Assembly: GCA_025450035.1 (NCBI GenBank)
Contig: JANWIF010000147.1
Span: forward strand, 20,094 to 84,093
Direction: 5' to 3'
Source: Gemmatimonadaceae bacterium
GTDB taxonomy: Bacteria; Gemmatimonadota; Gemmatimonadetes; Gemmatimonadales; Gemmatimonadaceae
DNA length: 64,000 bases
The number at the start of each line of letters is the position of its first letter. Position 1 is the first letter of the stretch. The notes under the pieces were generated by a model. It was given only the letters and a program-made list of their open reading frames with translations, did not search any database and was not told where the DNA came from. A program made the translations under genes and the position numbers. Positions 1 through 7,574 of the stretch are shown here, one piece after another.

Positions 1-581
1 CCGAGCAGCGAATCGGCGAGCACCGAGTCTGCCGTGCGCGCGCTCAGCTGCGCGTCGGCGCGTTGCGCCCGCAGGTACGCCAGCGCCGCCACCGACGCCG
101 CTTGCTCCGCCGCATCGTTGGCTACCGCCGAGCCCGCCACCGCTGCCGTGCGGGCGCTTCTCACGCGGCTCAGCGCTGCCCAGTCGAAGATGGTCTGGGA
201 CAACCTCGCGCGCGCATCGATGGTGTTCACGGGGCCGAGGAGCTGCCCGCCGGGATCAAACCCGGGGAGGCTGAACCCGAAGGTCGCGGTGTTGATGACG
301 GTGCCGTGCTCCTGCACGTATGCCGACGCGTTAGGCAGCAGGTCGCTGCGCGCTTGGATGATGCGGGCCGTGGCCTGATCGGCCTCGTACCGCGCTTCCT
401 GCGCTGCCGCGTTGCCGTGCGCCGCGAGGCGAGCGGCGTCGCCCAGCGTGAGCGGACGGGCGAGCATCGTATCGAGGGCATCCTGCGCACCGGCTGCGCA
501 GGCTGACGTGGCGGCTGCGACGCCGAGGCCTACGATGAACACGGCGCTACGGCGCCGAAGCAAACGATGGTGCACGATCAT
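1..581 (-). CDS. TolC-family outer-membrane efflux protein (partial, 3' end beyond window)
   Basis: The reading frame stays open from an ATG at 581 to the left edge, giving 193 N-terminal codons. An Arg-rich start and hydrophobic stretch (about residues 14-30) look like a signal peptide. The mature part starts with the TolC-type LTLGDAARLA segment, then alternating helices, LLPNASAYVQ, and the LSQTIFDWAAL strand usual in outer-membrane efflux proteins. It should form the outer-membrane channel of a tripartite efflux pump. Its ATG overlaps the stop of the upstream TetR gene by 4 bp (ATGA), so both are probably co-transcribed and translationally coupled. Pump and adaptor genes would be expected further left. 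The family call is from sequence pattern only. Confidence 0.85.
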   Translation of the reverse strand, partial: MIVHHRLLRRRSAVFIVGLGVAAATSACAAGAQDALDTMLARPLTLGDAARLAAHGNAAAQEARYEADQATARIIQARSDLLPNASAYVQEHGTVINTATFGFSLPGFDPGGQLLGPVNTIDARARLSQTIFDWAALSRVRSARTAAVAGSAVANDAAEQAASVAALAYLRAQRADAQLSARTADSVLADSLL

Positions 582-1264
582 TCCTGCGCTCCCGCGGTGG
601 AGTCGAGTGGCCGGGGCCGGGGAGCTGTCTCCTTGCGCACCGCACCGAAGAAAAAATCGAGGATCTGCGCAAGCACATCCTCGTCCGTCAGATGCGCGAC
701 GAACGGAATCCGTTCCCGTTGTGCGCACCACACGCCATGATTCAGGATGATCGCCTGGAACATGCGGGCGGCGACGTCCTCGTCCATTTCACGAAATTCG
801 CCAGTGGCGACGCCATCACGAAGAATGCCGGCGACGACGTTCATGTTCCGAATTGGCACTTCTTGTACGAAGAACTGCATCAAGGCTGGGAAATTGTGCA
901 GCTCGCCCATGGCCAAGCGGTGGAGCTTCCCGAACATCGGGGAGCGTATGTAACGCCAGACCGAGAGCGCGTAATCGCGGAGCTGATCGGTGGCTGATGA
1001 GCTCGTTGCTGTGGCCTGCGCCTGCGCTTGGACGATGGTTTCGCCGACCAGCTGGCGGATCATCTCGCAGAACAACGCTTCCTTGTTGGGGAAGTAGAGG
1101 TAGATGGTGCCTTTGGAGACACCGGCGCGTTTGGCAATGTCTTCGAGTCGAGCGGCAGCGAGTCCGCGTTCGCCGAAGACATCGGCCGCCGCATCAATGA
1201 TTTGGCGCGGGCGTTCCTCTGGCAGGCGGCGCCAGCGCGGCTCGTCGGAGGTTGGGTTGATCAT
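578..1264 (-). CDS. TetR/AcrR-family transcriptional regulator
   Basis: A 228-residue protein of normal TetR length. The N-terminal DNA-binding domain spans about residues 17-63, with the helix-turn-helix LEDIAKRAGVSKGTIYLYF at about 41-59, the most recognisable signature of the family. The C-terminal ligand-binding domain (about 80-210) is not diagnostic. The stop codon overlaps the start of the TolC-type gene by 4 bp, so the likely job is autoregulation and control of the efflux operon. Two palindromic sites just upstream (1281-1300, 1345-1358) fit its operators. The inducer cannot be predicted. Confidence 0.93.
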   Translation of the reverse strand: MINPTSDEPRWRRLPEERPRQIIDAAADVFGERGLAAARLEDIAKRAGVSKGTIYLYFPNKEALFCEMIRQLVGETIVQAQAQATATSSSATDQLRDYALSVWRYIRSPMFGKLHRLAMGELHNFPALMQFFVQEVPIRNMNVVAGILRDGVATGEFREMDEDVAARMFQAIILNHGVWCAQRERIPFVAHLTDEDVLAQILDFFFGAVRKETAPRPRPLDSTAGAQE

Positions 1265-1280
1265 AGGGCGACCACGCTAA

Positions 1281-1300
1281 ATAAACGGCCGGTCGGTTAT
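1281..1300. promoter_or_regulatory. Candidate TetR operator 1 (imperfect palindrome)
   Basis: This 20-bp sequence matches its own reverse complement at 16 of 20 positions (core ACGGCCGGTCGGTT). It lies 17 bp upstream of the TetR ATG, in an AT-richer patch suited to a promoter. TetR-family repressors typically bind such sites in their own promoters. Binding is inferred. Confidence 0.6.
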
Positions 1301-1344
1301 ATAGTTTCAAGCGAGAAAAAACGGCACCAAAGGCGCCGGTAATA

Positions 1345-1358
1345 ACTGAACGGTCAGT
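1345..1358. promoter_or_regulatory. Candidate TetR operator 2 (inverted repeat ACTGA-N4-TCAGT)
   Basis: Perfect 5-bp inverted arms ACTGA and TCAGT flank ACGG. On the minus strand this reads ACTGACCGTTCAGT, sharing a GACCG core with the palindrome at 1281-1300. It sits in the gap between the TetR gene and the rightward membrane-protein gene, so one regulator could act on both directions. Confidence 0.5.
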
Positions 1359-1557
1359 AATATTGTTGAAATGTCTGTTGAAGTCAATGGCCGCCGCGGT
1401 CGAGGCAAAGCTCGTTCGCGAAGCTGATGCCGGCGGGGGAGGGTCGGCCGCGTGTCTTGCCGACGCAATCGTCGTCCTGCATCATAGCCCGCGCGTTAGT
1501 CAAGACCCCGCCCTCCTGTCCGCTGCCCAACGCCGCTTCGACCAGAGTCCCTTGCGA

Positions 1558-2349
1558 ATGTCGACACCAGCGCTTCGTGCCCGAACGGCGTTCGAGATCA
1601 TTGATGCTGCCATCCAGCTGTTCCGCCAGCACTACGCCACGTTTGTGATGCTCGGTGCCGTGGGCGGCGTGCCACTCTGGATCCTGCTATGGACCAGTGG
1701 GTTTCTGAATATGGTGGGCAGCTTTCAACCCGGCGCGACACCAACCTTGGCGGCGTTGAATCTCAACTTCGTCACATTCTTTCTCTTGTTCCTCGGGGGC
1801 TACATCTGGTCGTATCTGGTAAACTGCGCATTCGTGGTCGCGGCATCGGACGCGTATCTGGTCGGCACTGTAGACTCGGTCCGGGCGCTTCGTATCGCAT
1901 TCGCCCACGGGTTGACACTGATCCTGGCCCTCGTTCTTTGGTCTGTCGCGACGGTAATTGGTGCCTGCTTGCTGTTCTTTCCAATGTTCTATGTGCTGGC
2001 CCGCTACTTCGGCGTCCTTCCTGCCATCGTCTTGGAGGGTAAGGGGCCCGTCGAATCATTTCATCGATCGCGGGACCTGTCGAAAGACTACAAGTGGCGC
2101 ATCCTTGGCACGGTCGTGCTTGCGTTCCTGATGTTCGCGATCGTCATCGGCACGCTTCAGGCGTTGGTGGGTCTCCTTCCCGTGCCGCAGACGGCGAGGT
2201 TGCTCCTGAACGCGGTCGCGCAGCTCTTTGTTCAGCCGATCGTGACCATTGTGCTGACGCTGCTCTATTACGACCAACGCATTCGTAAAGAGGGCTTCGA
2301 CCTGGAACTGCTGGCGCAGAATCTCACGCCGGCGCCGGCGCCCGGCTAA
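1558..2349 (+). CDS. Multi-pass membrane protein (GPDPase membrane-domain-like)
   Basis: A 263-residue hydrophobic protein with about five or six membrane segments. It opens with RARTAFEIIDAAIQLFRQHY, an amphipathic start followed directly by a membrane helix. It also contains VLPAIVLEGKGPVESFHRS and a WRILG motif before another helix. This pattern resembles the membrane domain found alone or fused to glycerophosphodiester phosphodiesterases (and related DUFs). No catalytic domain is present. The frame is open upstream to a TTG at 1363, but that extension is Arg/Ser-rich and non-membrane, so I chose the ATG at 1558. Function unknown. Confidence 0.75.
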   Translation: MSTPALRARTAFEIIDAAIQLFRQHYATFVMLGAVGGVPLWILLWTSGFLNMVGSFQPGATPTLAALNLNFVTFFLLFLGGYIWSYLVNCAFVVAASDAYLVGTVDSVRALRIAFAHGLTLILALVLWSVATVIGACLLFFPMFYVLARYFGVLPAIVLEGKGPVESFHRSRDLSKDYKWRILGTVVLAFLMFAIVIGTLQALVGLLPVPQTARLLLNAVAQLFVQPIVTIVLTLLYYDQRIRKEGFDLELLAQNLTPAPAPG

Positions 2350-2385
2350 CGCCACGACCGAACGGCGGCCCGGCTCTGGGGGACA

Positions 2386-2424
2386 CGACGAGGGAGCGCG
2401 GCATCATGCCGCGCTCCCTCGTCG
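2386..2424. terminator. Long perfect hairpin between convergent genes (likely bidirectional terminator)
   Basis: Two perfect 19-nt complementary arms (2386-2404 and 2406-2424, starting CGACGAGGGAGCGCGG) are separated by one base. The element lies 36 bp after the stop of the rightward membrane protein and 60 bp beyond the stop of the leftward small membrane protein, where a shared terminator is expected. No T-run follows on either side, so it is not a textbook intrinsic terminator. Confidence 0.6.
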
Positions 2425-2483
2425 CGTCAGTCTACCGTCCTTCTACCGTTAGGCCGTGGGACAGCGGCGCCCGCCGCCGCAAC

Positions 2484-2636
2484 TCACTGCGTGGCGGTTG
2501 CGGTCGCGTCGGCCTTGCCGGCGTAGTGATGATTGGTCAGCAACACGATGCCGTACAGCACACACGCCAGCACGATTGCGCCGACGATCAGGCCGGTGAA
2601 TCCTGCTCTCTTGTCTCCGGGGAGTGGGGCTGCCAT
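2484..2636 (-). CDS. Small single-pass membrane protein, 50 aa
   Basis: Starting at the ATG at 2636, with a GGAG ribosome-binding site 8 nt upstream, this encodes a 50-residue protein. A short polar N-terminus (PLPGDKRAG) precedes one strong membrane helix (GLIVGAIVLACVLYGIVLLT) and a short tail (NHHYAGKADATATATQ). An in-frame upstream start at 2702 would add 22 non-hydrophobic residues and is less likely. It follows the cyclophilin gene in the same direction. No family recognised. Confidence 0.6.
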   Translation of the reverse strand: MAAPLPGDKRAGFTGLIVGAIVLACVLYGIVLLTNHHYAGKADATATATQ

Positions 2637-2719
2637 GCTCTGGTCTCCAAGTGATGGACATGTAGGACCGCAGGTTCGCTCCGGTATTCGCGGTGCCGGC
2701 ACGTCCTCGTACGCTTCGG

Positions 2720-3181
2720 TTAGTGCACGCGCACACTCGTCATCGTGTCGTTCGGCTGGATCTGCTTCATCACGTCAAGTCCGCGCGTGATCTTGCCGAA
2801 CACCGTATGGACGCCGTTCAAGTGCTTCGTGCTCTGCTCACTCAACACCATGAAGAACTGGCTGCCACCGGTGTCCTTGCCCGCATGCGCCATCGAGAGC
2901 GAGCCCACCTCGTGCGTTCGCGGGTTGCCTCGTGTCTCGCACTTGATGGTCCAGCCGGGCCCGCCGGTACCGATGCGCCGATCCCCAACGGGCAGGTCGC
3001 GCGACAGCGGATCGCCGCCCTGCACCACGAAATCGGGGATCACCCGGTGAAACTTCACGCCATCATAGAACTTGCTGTTCGCCAACTTCTCGAAATTCGC
3101 CACGGTGCCCGGTGCCTCCGCGTCAAACAACTCGGCGACAATGGTTCCCCGATTCGTTTCTATAGTCGCAGTCTTGGACAT
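2720..3181 (-). CDS. Peptidyl-prolyl cis-trans isomerase, cyclophilin type
   Basis: A 153-residue single-domain cyclophilin catalysing proline isomerisation. Hallmarks are [33 protein letters not shown] and HTVFGKI, covering the active-site Arg, the Gln of the QGGD segment and the substrate-facing Phe residues. There is no signal peptide from the chosen ATG at 3181, so it is probably cytosolic. The frame continues upstream through the GT-rich repeat at 3187-3278, which looks non-coding. It is at or near the end of a long leftward gene run. Confidence 0.93.
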   Translation of the reverse strand: MSKTATIETNRGTIVAELFDAEAPGTVANFEKLANSKFYDGVKFHRVIPDFVVQGGDPLSRDLPVGDRRIGTGGPGWTIKCETRGNPRTHEVGSLSMAHAGKDTGGSQFFMVLSEQSTKHLNGVHTVFGKITRGLDVMKQIQPNDTMTSVRVH

Positions 3182-3186
3182 GCTTG

Positions 3187-3278
3187 GCTGGTGGTTGGTA
3201 TTGGTTCTTGATAGTTGGTTATTGGCAGTTGGTCGCCTATCGCTACATCCGCTCAGCCACCGACCACCAACCACCAGC
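3187..3278. repeat. GT-rich/AC-rich inverted repeat, copy 1
   Basis: The left side is built from GGTTGGT-like units and the right side from their complement. The outer arms GCTGGTGGTTGGT (3187-3199) and ACCAACCACCAGC (3266-3278) are a perfect 13-bp inverted repeat. It fills the gap between the EVE-domain gene and the cyclophilin gene, ending a few bases from the cyclophilin ATG. A similar element occupies the equivalent position at 8444-8543. It could form a long RNA or DNA hairpin. Confidence 0.75.
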
Positions 3279-3305
3279 TAACCATAGTACGGCTCCCCCT
3301 CCGGC

Positions 3306-3785
3306 TCAATCACTCGTCGCAATTCGATTAACTATCTCCCACTCGGGTTCGGTCACGGGCTGGACCGACAGCCGGCTGCCGCGTTTCAGCAGGACCATCT
3401 GCGCCAAGCCACGCTCGGCGCGCAGGCGCTCAAGCGTCAGCGGGTGAGGGAACGGCTTCACGGCGCGAATGTCCACCATGTACCAGGTCGGCTTCTTCAG
3501 GTCGCTTTTCGGATCGAAGTGGTGCGAATGCGAGTCGAACGCCGTGTCGTCGGGGTAGCCTGCCCGCACGATCTCGCACACGCCCATGATGGCTGTTGGG
3601 TCGGCGCTCGAGTGGTAGAAGAACGCGAGATCGCTCGTGCGCATGTCGTCGCGCATGAAATTTCTGGCCTGAAAATTCCGGACACCATCCCAGGACGTCG
3701 TGCGCTTGGGTGCGGTCCAGAGATCGTTCCACGAGAAGGCTGACGGCTCCGACTTGAGGAGCCAGTATCGACGGTGAGCGGTCAT
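3306..3785 (-). CDS. EVE-domain (PUA-like) protein
   Basis: A 159-residue protein consisting of one EVE domain, a PUA-like fold related to YTH that binds modified bases in nucleic acid. Typical features are the opening YWLLKSEPSAFSWNDL, the WDGVRNFQARNFM segment, FFYHSSADPTAIMGVCEIV and WYMVDIRAV. The ATG at 3785 overlaps the nth stop by 4 bp (ATGA), so it is coupled to the DNA-repair genes nth and polX. That placement suggests a role in recognising modified or damaged bases, but the ligand is unknown. The open frame runs upstream antiphase to nth and is not coding there. Confidence 0.93.
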   Translation of the reverse strand: MTAHRRYWLLKSEPSAFSWNDLWTAPKRTTSWDGVRNFQARNFMRDDMRTSDLAFFYHSSADPTAIMGVCEIVRAGYPDDTAFDSHSHHFDPKSDLKKPTWYMVDIRAVKPFPHPLTLERLRAERGLAQMVLLKRGSRLSVQPVTEPEWEIVNRIATSD

Positions 3786-4507
3786 ACGCGTGATGATGGG
3801 CAGAGGTCGTTGAGTATGCAACGTTCGCATTTCGGCACGCGCGCCACGCACACGCGGCGCCCGTGTTCGATGAGCAGGTGCGACAGCATGGTCCACCGTT
3901 CGCGCGGGAAGAGGGGCATCAGGTCGCGCTCGATCTTCACGGCATCGGTCTCTCGCGTTAGGCCCAGGAGCTTGGACAATCGCGCCACGTGAGTGTCCAC
4001 CACGATGCCGTCGTTGGTGTCGAAGGCGTTGCCGAGGACCACGTTCGCCGTCTTTCGCCCAACGCCGGGCAGGGCGGTGAGCTCCTCCATCGTGCGCGGC
4101 ACGCCGCCATGGTGCCGCTCGACGAGTGCCGCGGCCATGCCGAGGAGGTTCTTCGCTTTGCTGCGGAAGAATCCCGTGCTCCTGATGAGCGACTCGAGCG
4201 TGTCGCGATCGGCCGCCGCCAGCGCGGCGGCGTTCGGATATTTCGCAAACAACGACGGCGTGACCATGTTCACTCGGACGTCGGTGCACTGCGCGCTCAG
4301 GATGGTCGCGACGAGCAGCTCGTACGCGTTGCGGAAATTGAGCGCGCAGCGGGCGCCGGGGTATTCTTCCGCCAGCCGGCGATAGTATTCCGCCGCCACT
4401 TCCGGGGTTGCACGACGCGCCGGGCGACGCGATGTCGCGGCGCGCGGTTGCTTTGCCGCGCCTCGAACGGGCGTCGCGCGCTTGCGGGCTCCGTTAGGCT
4501 TTGGCAA
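3782..4507 (-). CDS. nth: Endonuclease III (DNA glycosylase/AP lyase)
   Basis: A 241-residue base-excision-repair enzyme that removes oxidised pyrimidines and cleaves at abasic sites. The helix-hairpin-helix LPGVGRKTA (about 146-154) carries the catalytic Lys (about K152), and VVDTHV carries the catalytic Asp (about D171). A C-x6-C-x2-C-x5-C set (C220, C227, C230, C236) supplies the 4Fe-4S cluster. An Arg/Ala-rich N-terminal extension of about 35 residues precedes the enzyme core. It overlaps polX by 14 bp and the EVE gene by 4 bp. Confidence 0.97.
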   Translation of the reverse strand: MPKPNGARKRATPVRGAAKQPRAATSRRPARRATPEVAAEYYRRLAEEYPGARCALNFRNAYELLVATILSAQCTDVRVNMVTPSLFAKYPNAAALAAADRDTLESLIRSTGFFRSKAKNLLGMAAALVERHHGGVPRTMEELTALPGVGRKTANVVLGNAFDTNDGIVVDTHVARLSKLLGLTRETDAVKIERDLMPLFPRERWTMLSHLLIEHGRRVCVARVPKCERCILNDLCPSSRV

Positions 4508-6236
4508 CGGTGCCTCGCCGCCAGCGCGCGCGCGCGAGCACCTGCTCTGCGGCCCGCGTGTTCAGCACATCGTCGCGCTCCAGCCAGCCCTTGCGCGCGA
4601 TGCCTACGCCGAATGCCATGTTGTCGAGTCCATGCGGAGAATGTGCATCGGGGCCGATCTCGATCATGCAGTGACGCGCCTTGGCGGCACGGCAGTACCG
4701 CCAGTCGAGATCGAGCCGGTGCGGATCGGCGTTCAGCTCGACGGCCACCCCCGTCTCCGCCGCCTTGGTGAGCACGGCGTCGACATCGAGCGCGTACGGC
4801 TCCCGCGTGAGCAGCAGCCGCCCGGTCGGATGACCGAGGATGGTCACGTGCGGGTCGTCCAGAGCGCGCAGCACCCGCTCGGTCATGGCCGCCTGATCCA
4901 GACTGAAACGAGAGTGCACCGACGCGATGACATAATCAAATTGGTCGAGCACATCGGTATCGTAATCGACGCGTCCATCCACCAGGATGTCGGCCTCGAT
5001 CCCCTTGAGGACGCGGATGCCGGTGAGGCTCTCGTTCACGCGATCGATCTCCTCGTGCTGCTCGTGTATCGCACCAGTGGTGAGGCCGCCCGCGTAGAAC
5101 GCCGACTGCGAGTGGTCGGAAATGCCGATGTACGACCATCCACGGGCCAGCGCGCCGGCCGCCATCTCGGCAACGGTTGCGGTGCCATCGGAGTAGCGCG
5201 AATGACAGTGGAGCGCGCCGCGAATGTCAGACTGCTCGATCAGCAACGGCAGCGCGCCCTGAGCGGCGGCATCCACTTCACCGTTGCCTTCGCGCAATTC
5301 GGGCTCGATGTATGGGAGCCCGACCGCCCGGTACAGCGTTTCCTCGTCAGGGATGTGGAGCGCGCGGCCGCTCCTGTCGCGCACTTGATTGTCGATAATC
5401 GTTAGTCCGCGGGCCGCGGCGCGCATATGAATCTCGCGCTCGTGCGACGCGCTTCCGGTGGCGCGCCACCACGCCACGGCGAATTCGTCGGACGTGGTAC
5501 AGTATGCGTCCACCCGTGCGCCGTCCACCAGCCGTAACGACACGTCCGACCCGCCCGCGCCCACCGCGTCTCGCACGGCGGATCCTCGTGCCAGCGCCGC
5601 CGCGACCGTGGTCGGCGCGTCGCGGCAGGCCACGACAAGGTCCACGTCGCGCACGATTTCACACCGCCGACGGATGGAGCCGGCAATCTCGACCCGCGCA
5701 ACTCCCGGCTGGCGCGCCACCGCGGCCCGCAGTCGTTCCGCATCGGCGCGCGCTTCGGCGAACAGCACGAACGCGTTCCTCTCCCGCAGGTATGCAACGC
5801 CGCGTTGGACCTTCTCGGCGGTCTTGGCGCCGAAGCGTGGCAGTGCGGCCAGTCGGCCGTCGCGCGCCGCCTGCTCCAGATCGTGCACCGTCTCCACGCC
5901 AAGCCCTTCGTGAATCGCATGGATCTTGGACGGGCCGAGCCCCGGGATGCGGAGCATCTCGACCAGCCCATCAGGCGTGTCTTCGCGCAGCTGCTCAAGG
6001 AACGACGACTCGCCGGTCTCCACGAGCTCGGTGATCACGCCGAGTGTCGCTGGCCCGATCCCATTCACCTTGGTGAGCTCGCCATCACGCAGCAGCCGAT
6101 CGATGTCGTCGGTGTCGAGTGCGGAGACGGCGCGCGCCGCGTTGCGGTAGGCGGCGATACGAAACCGGTCCTGCCCGCGGAGCTCGAGCAGATCGGCAAT
6201 CTGCTGAAACACATGAGCGACCGCACGCGGATGCAT
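4494..6236 (-). CDS. polX: Family X DNA polymerase/3'-5' exonuclease with PHP domain
   Basis: A 580-residue bacterial PolX. The N-terminal helix-hairpin-helix part has NGIGPATLG (about 58-66) and IPGLGPSKI (about 97-105). The nucleotidyltransferase core has GSIRRR followed by RDVDLVV, giving catalytic Asp pair D197/D199, and a third Asp in ARVDAY (about D243). The C-terminal PHP nuclease domain starts near 340 with HCHSRYSD and includes SDHS, SVHSRF and GHPTGR metal-ligand segments. All catalytic positions I can see are intact. It probably fills repair gaps after glycosylase action, matching its overlap with nth. Confidence 0.96.
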   Translation of the reverse strand: MHPRAVAHVFQQIADLLELRGQDRFRIAAYRNAARAVSALDTDDIDRLLRDGELTKVNGIGPATLGVITELVETGESSFLEQLREDTPDGLVEMLRIPGLGPSKIHAIHEGLGVETVHDLEQAARDGRLAALPRFGAKTAEKVQRGVAYLRERNAFVLFAEARADAERLRAAVARQPGVARVEIAGSIRRRCEIVRDVDLVVACRDAPTTVAAALARGSAVRDAVGAGGSDVSLRLVDGARVDAYCTTSDEFAVAWWRATGSASHEREIHMRAAARGLTIIDNQVRDRSGRALHIPDEETLYRAVGLPYIEPELREGNGEVDAAAQGALPLLIEQSDIRGALHCHSRYSDGTATVAEMAAGALARGWSYIGISDHSQSAFYAGGLTTGAIHEQHEEIDRVNESLTGIRVLKGIEADILVDGRVDYDTDVLDQFDYVIASVHSRFSLDQAAMTERVLRALDDPHVTILGHPTGRLLLTREPYALDVDAVLTKAAETGVAVELNADPHRLDLDWRYCRAAKARHCMIEIGPDAHSPHGLDNMAFGVGIARKGWLERDDVLNTRAAEQVLARARWRRGTVAKA

Positions 6237-6286
6237 TGGTGCAACATATTCACACGTGATGCAGCGTGGAATGAGCGCTGATGGCG

Positions 6287-7123
6287 TCAGAGCGACGGCA
6301 GCTCCGCGTACACATCCACGTGCGGCAGTCGCGATTCCCCCGGAGTTGCGGACCCACCCGGCCGCGGCACCAGCACACGCGGCTGCGTATCGAGCACGTG
6401 AAGCGCGCGCAGCACCAGTGCTTCCAGTTCCCCTTCGGTGATGAGAGTTCGCAACCCTTTTCGTTCACCGCCCGGCATCGTGTTGGCAAACGCGTTCCCA
6501 CTGTCGCGCCACGGCGCGCGCGCCAGCCGCGGCGCGTCGCCCGGGTCGAGCTCGACACGATGGAGCACGAGCGACACGCCAGGCCGGTCGGCGCGGAGTC
6601 CGAGGACGAGCAACAATCGGAGCTCGGTGGGCTCGCCGTGCGAGACCAACTCCGCGTTGGACGCGACGAAGCATCCGTCTACCGGCTCGTACGGCGCGTC
6701 GGGGACGACGCGAGTCCACACGCGCTGATAGGGGAATTGCAGATATGCGGCCGGCGGCGCGGCGAGTTCCCACTGGCCGAGATCGCGTTGCGGCGCCGTG
6801 AGACGCTCGGTGATCATTTCGTCAAACGCATAGATGCGACGCCCGGTACTCCAGAATCGAAAGCCTTGCCAGAGCAACTCGCCGTACTGATCCAACGCTT
6901 CGGGCGGCGCGTCGTCGGCGATCATCGACGCCAACGTGGCGCCAACGAGGCCGAGGAGCATGAAGTCGTCGTGATTTCGTGGATCGCGTCCGCGCTGCTC
7001 CGCCTCGGCGCGAATGGCGGGGAAGGCGTCGTGCTCGAACGATTCGAGAATCATCTCGTACGGCGTGACTCGGGCGCTCACTGGCAGCAAGACGATGCCG
7101 TCACGCCTCGACGCGCTGTTCAA
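6287..7123 (-). CDS. Conserved-looking protein of unknown function
   Basis: A 278-residue protein with no signal peptide or membrane segment and no family I recognise. It has an N-terminal helical part (FEHDAFPAIRAEAEQRGRD), a middle with many aromatic residues (YGELLWQGFRFWSTGRRIYAF), and a beta-rich half with ELRLLLVLGLRADRPGVSLVLHRVEL. The only start near the frame's beginning is TTG at 7123, with GAGG about 9 nt upstream. It overlaps the previous gene by 23 bp, so the pair is likely co-translated. Codon use resembles its neighbours, so it looks like a real gene. Confidence 0.7.
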   Translation of the reverse strand: MNSASRRDGIVLLPVSARVTPYEMILESFEHDAFPAIRAEAEQRGRDPRNHDDFMLLGLVGATLASMIADDAPPEALDQYGELLWQGFRFWSTGRRIYAFDEMITERLTAPQRDLGQWELAAPPAAYLQFPYQRVWTRVVPDAPYEPVDGCFVASNAELVSHGEPTELRLLLVLGLRADRPGVSLVLHRVELDPGDAPRLARAPWRDSGNAFANTMPGGERKGLRTLITEGELEALVLRALHVLDTQPRVLVPRPGGSATPGESRLPHVDVYAELPSL

Positions 7124-7568
7124 TGCCAGCGACCTCGCGGAACTGGCGTACGAGTTCGTGCAGCTGGTGCTCAGTGTAGTCGATCTCCTGCGCGGCGCCT
7201 TCGGTGTCGATCAGGCCGGCTCGCATGGAAATCGCAACCTGATTCAAATAGCGAACCTTCCCCAAGAACTCTTCCGTGACCGTGCGCAGCGCGACGAAGC
7301 GTCTGCGATTGGCGGCCGCGCGTCGATAGCGGGCTACCATCTCGTCCTCGGACAGTCGTCGGGCCATTTGCTCCACCTCGTCACGGCTGCGGCCAGGAAT
7401 GGTACCTCGGTCGGGGATTCCCTCATCGTCCCACTCGGTTTCGAAAAACCAGAGTCGTCCCCCATATTCGATGCCGTCGTAGGAGATGAGGACGGAGACA
7501 TCGAGTCGGCGTCCTCCGACTTCGATCGTTGCAAGGTACGGCTGGACCGTCTCGTCAGATTCGCTCAT
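7101..7568 (-). CDS. Unknown protein with C-terminal helical region
   Basis: A 155-residue protein. The first half is beta-rich (YLATIEVGGRRLDVSVLISY, GRLWFFETEWDDEG) and may be a small ligand- or protein-binding domain. The second half is charged and helical, possibly coiled-coil (DEVEQMARRLSEDEMVARYR, HQLHELVRQFREVAGI). It begins 6 bp after the hydrolase stop and overlaps the next unknown gene by 23 bp, so the two unknowns probably act together. No family recognised. Confidence 0.7.
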   Translation of the reverse strand: MSESDETVQPYLATIEVGGRRLDVSVLISYDGIEYGGRLWFFETEWDDEGIPDRGTIPGRSRDEVEQMARRLSEDEMVARYRRAAANRRRFVALRTVTEEFLGKVRYLNQVAISMRAGLIDTEGAAQEIDYTEHQLHELVRQFREVAGIEQRVEA

Positions 7569-7574
7569 GTGGCC

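Noticed and set aside
3786..4289. Apparent N-terminal extension of the EVE protein in one long frame
   Set aside because: It runs out of phase through nth on the same strand and gives a low-complexity Arg/His-rich product; nth is clearly the coding frame.
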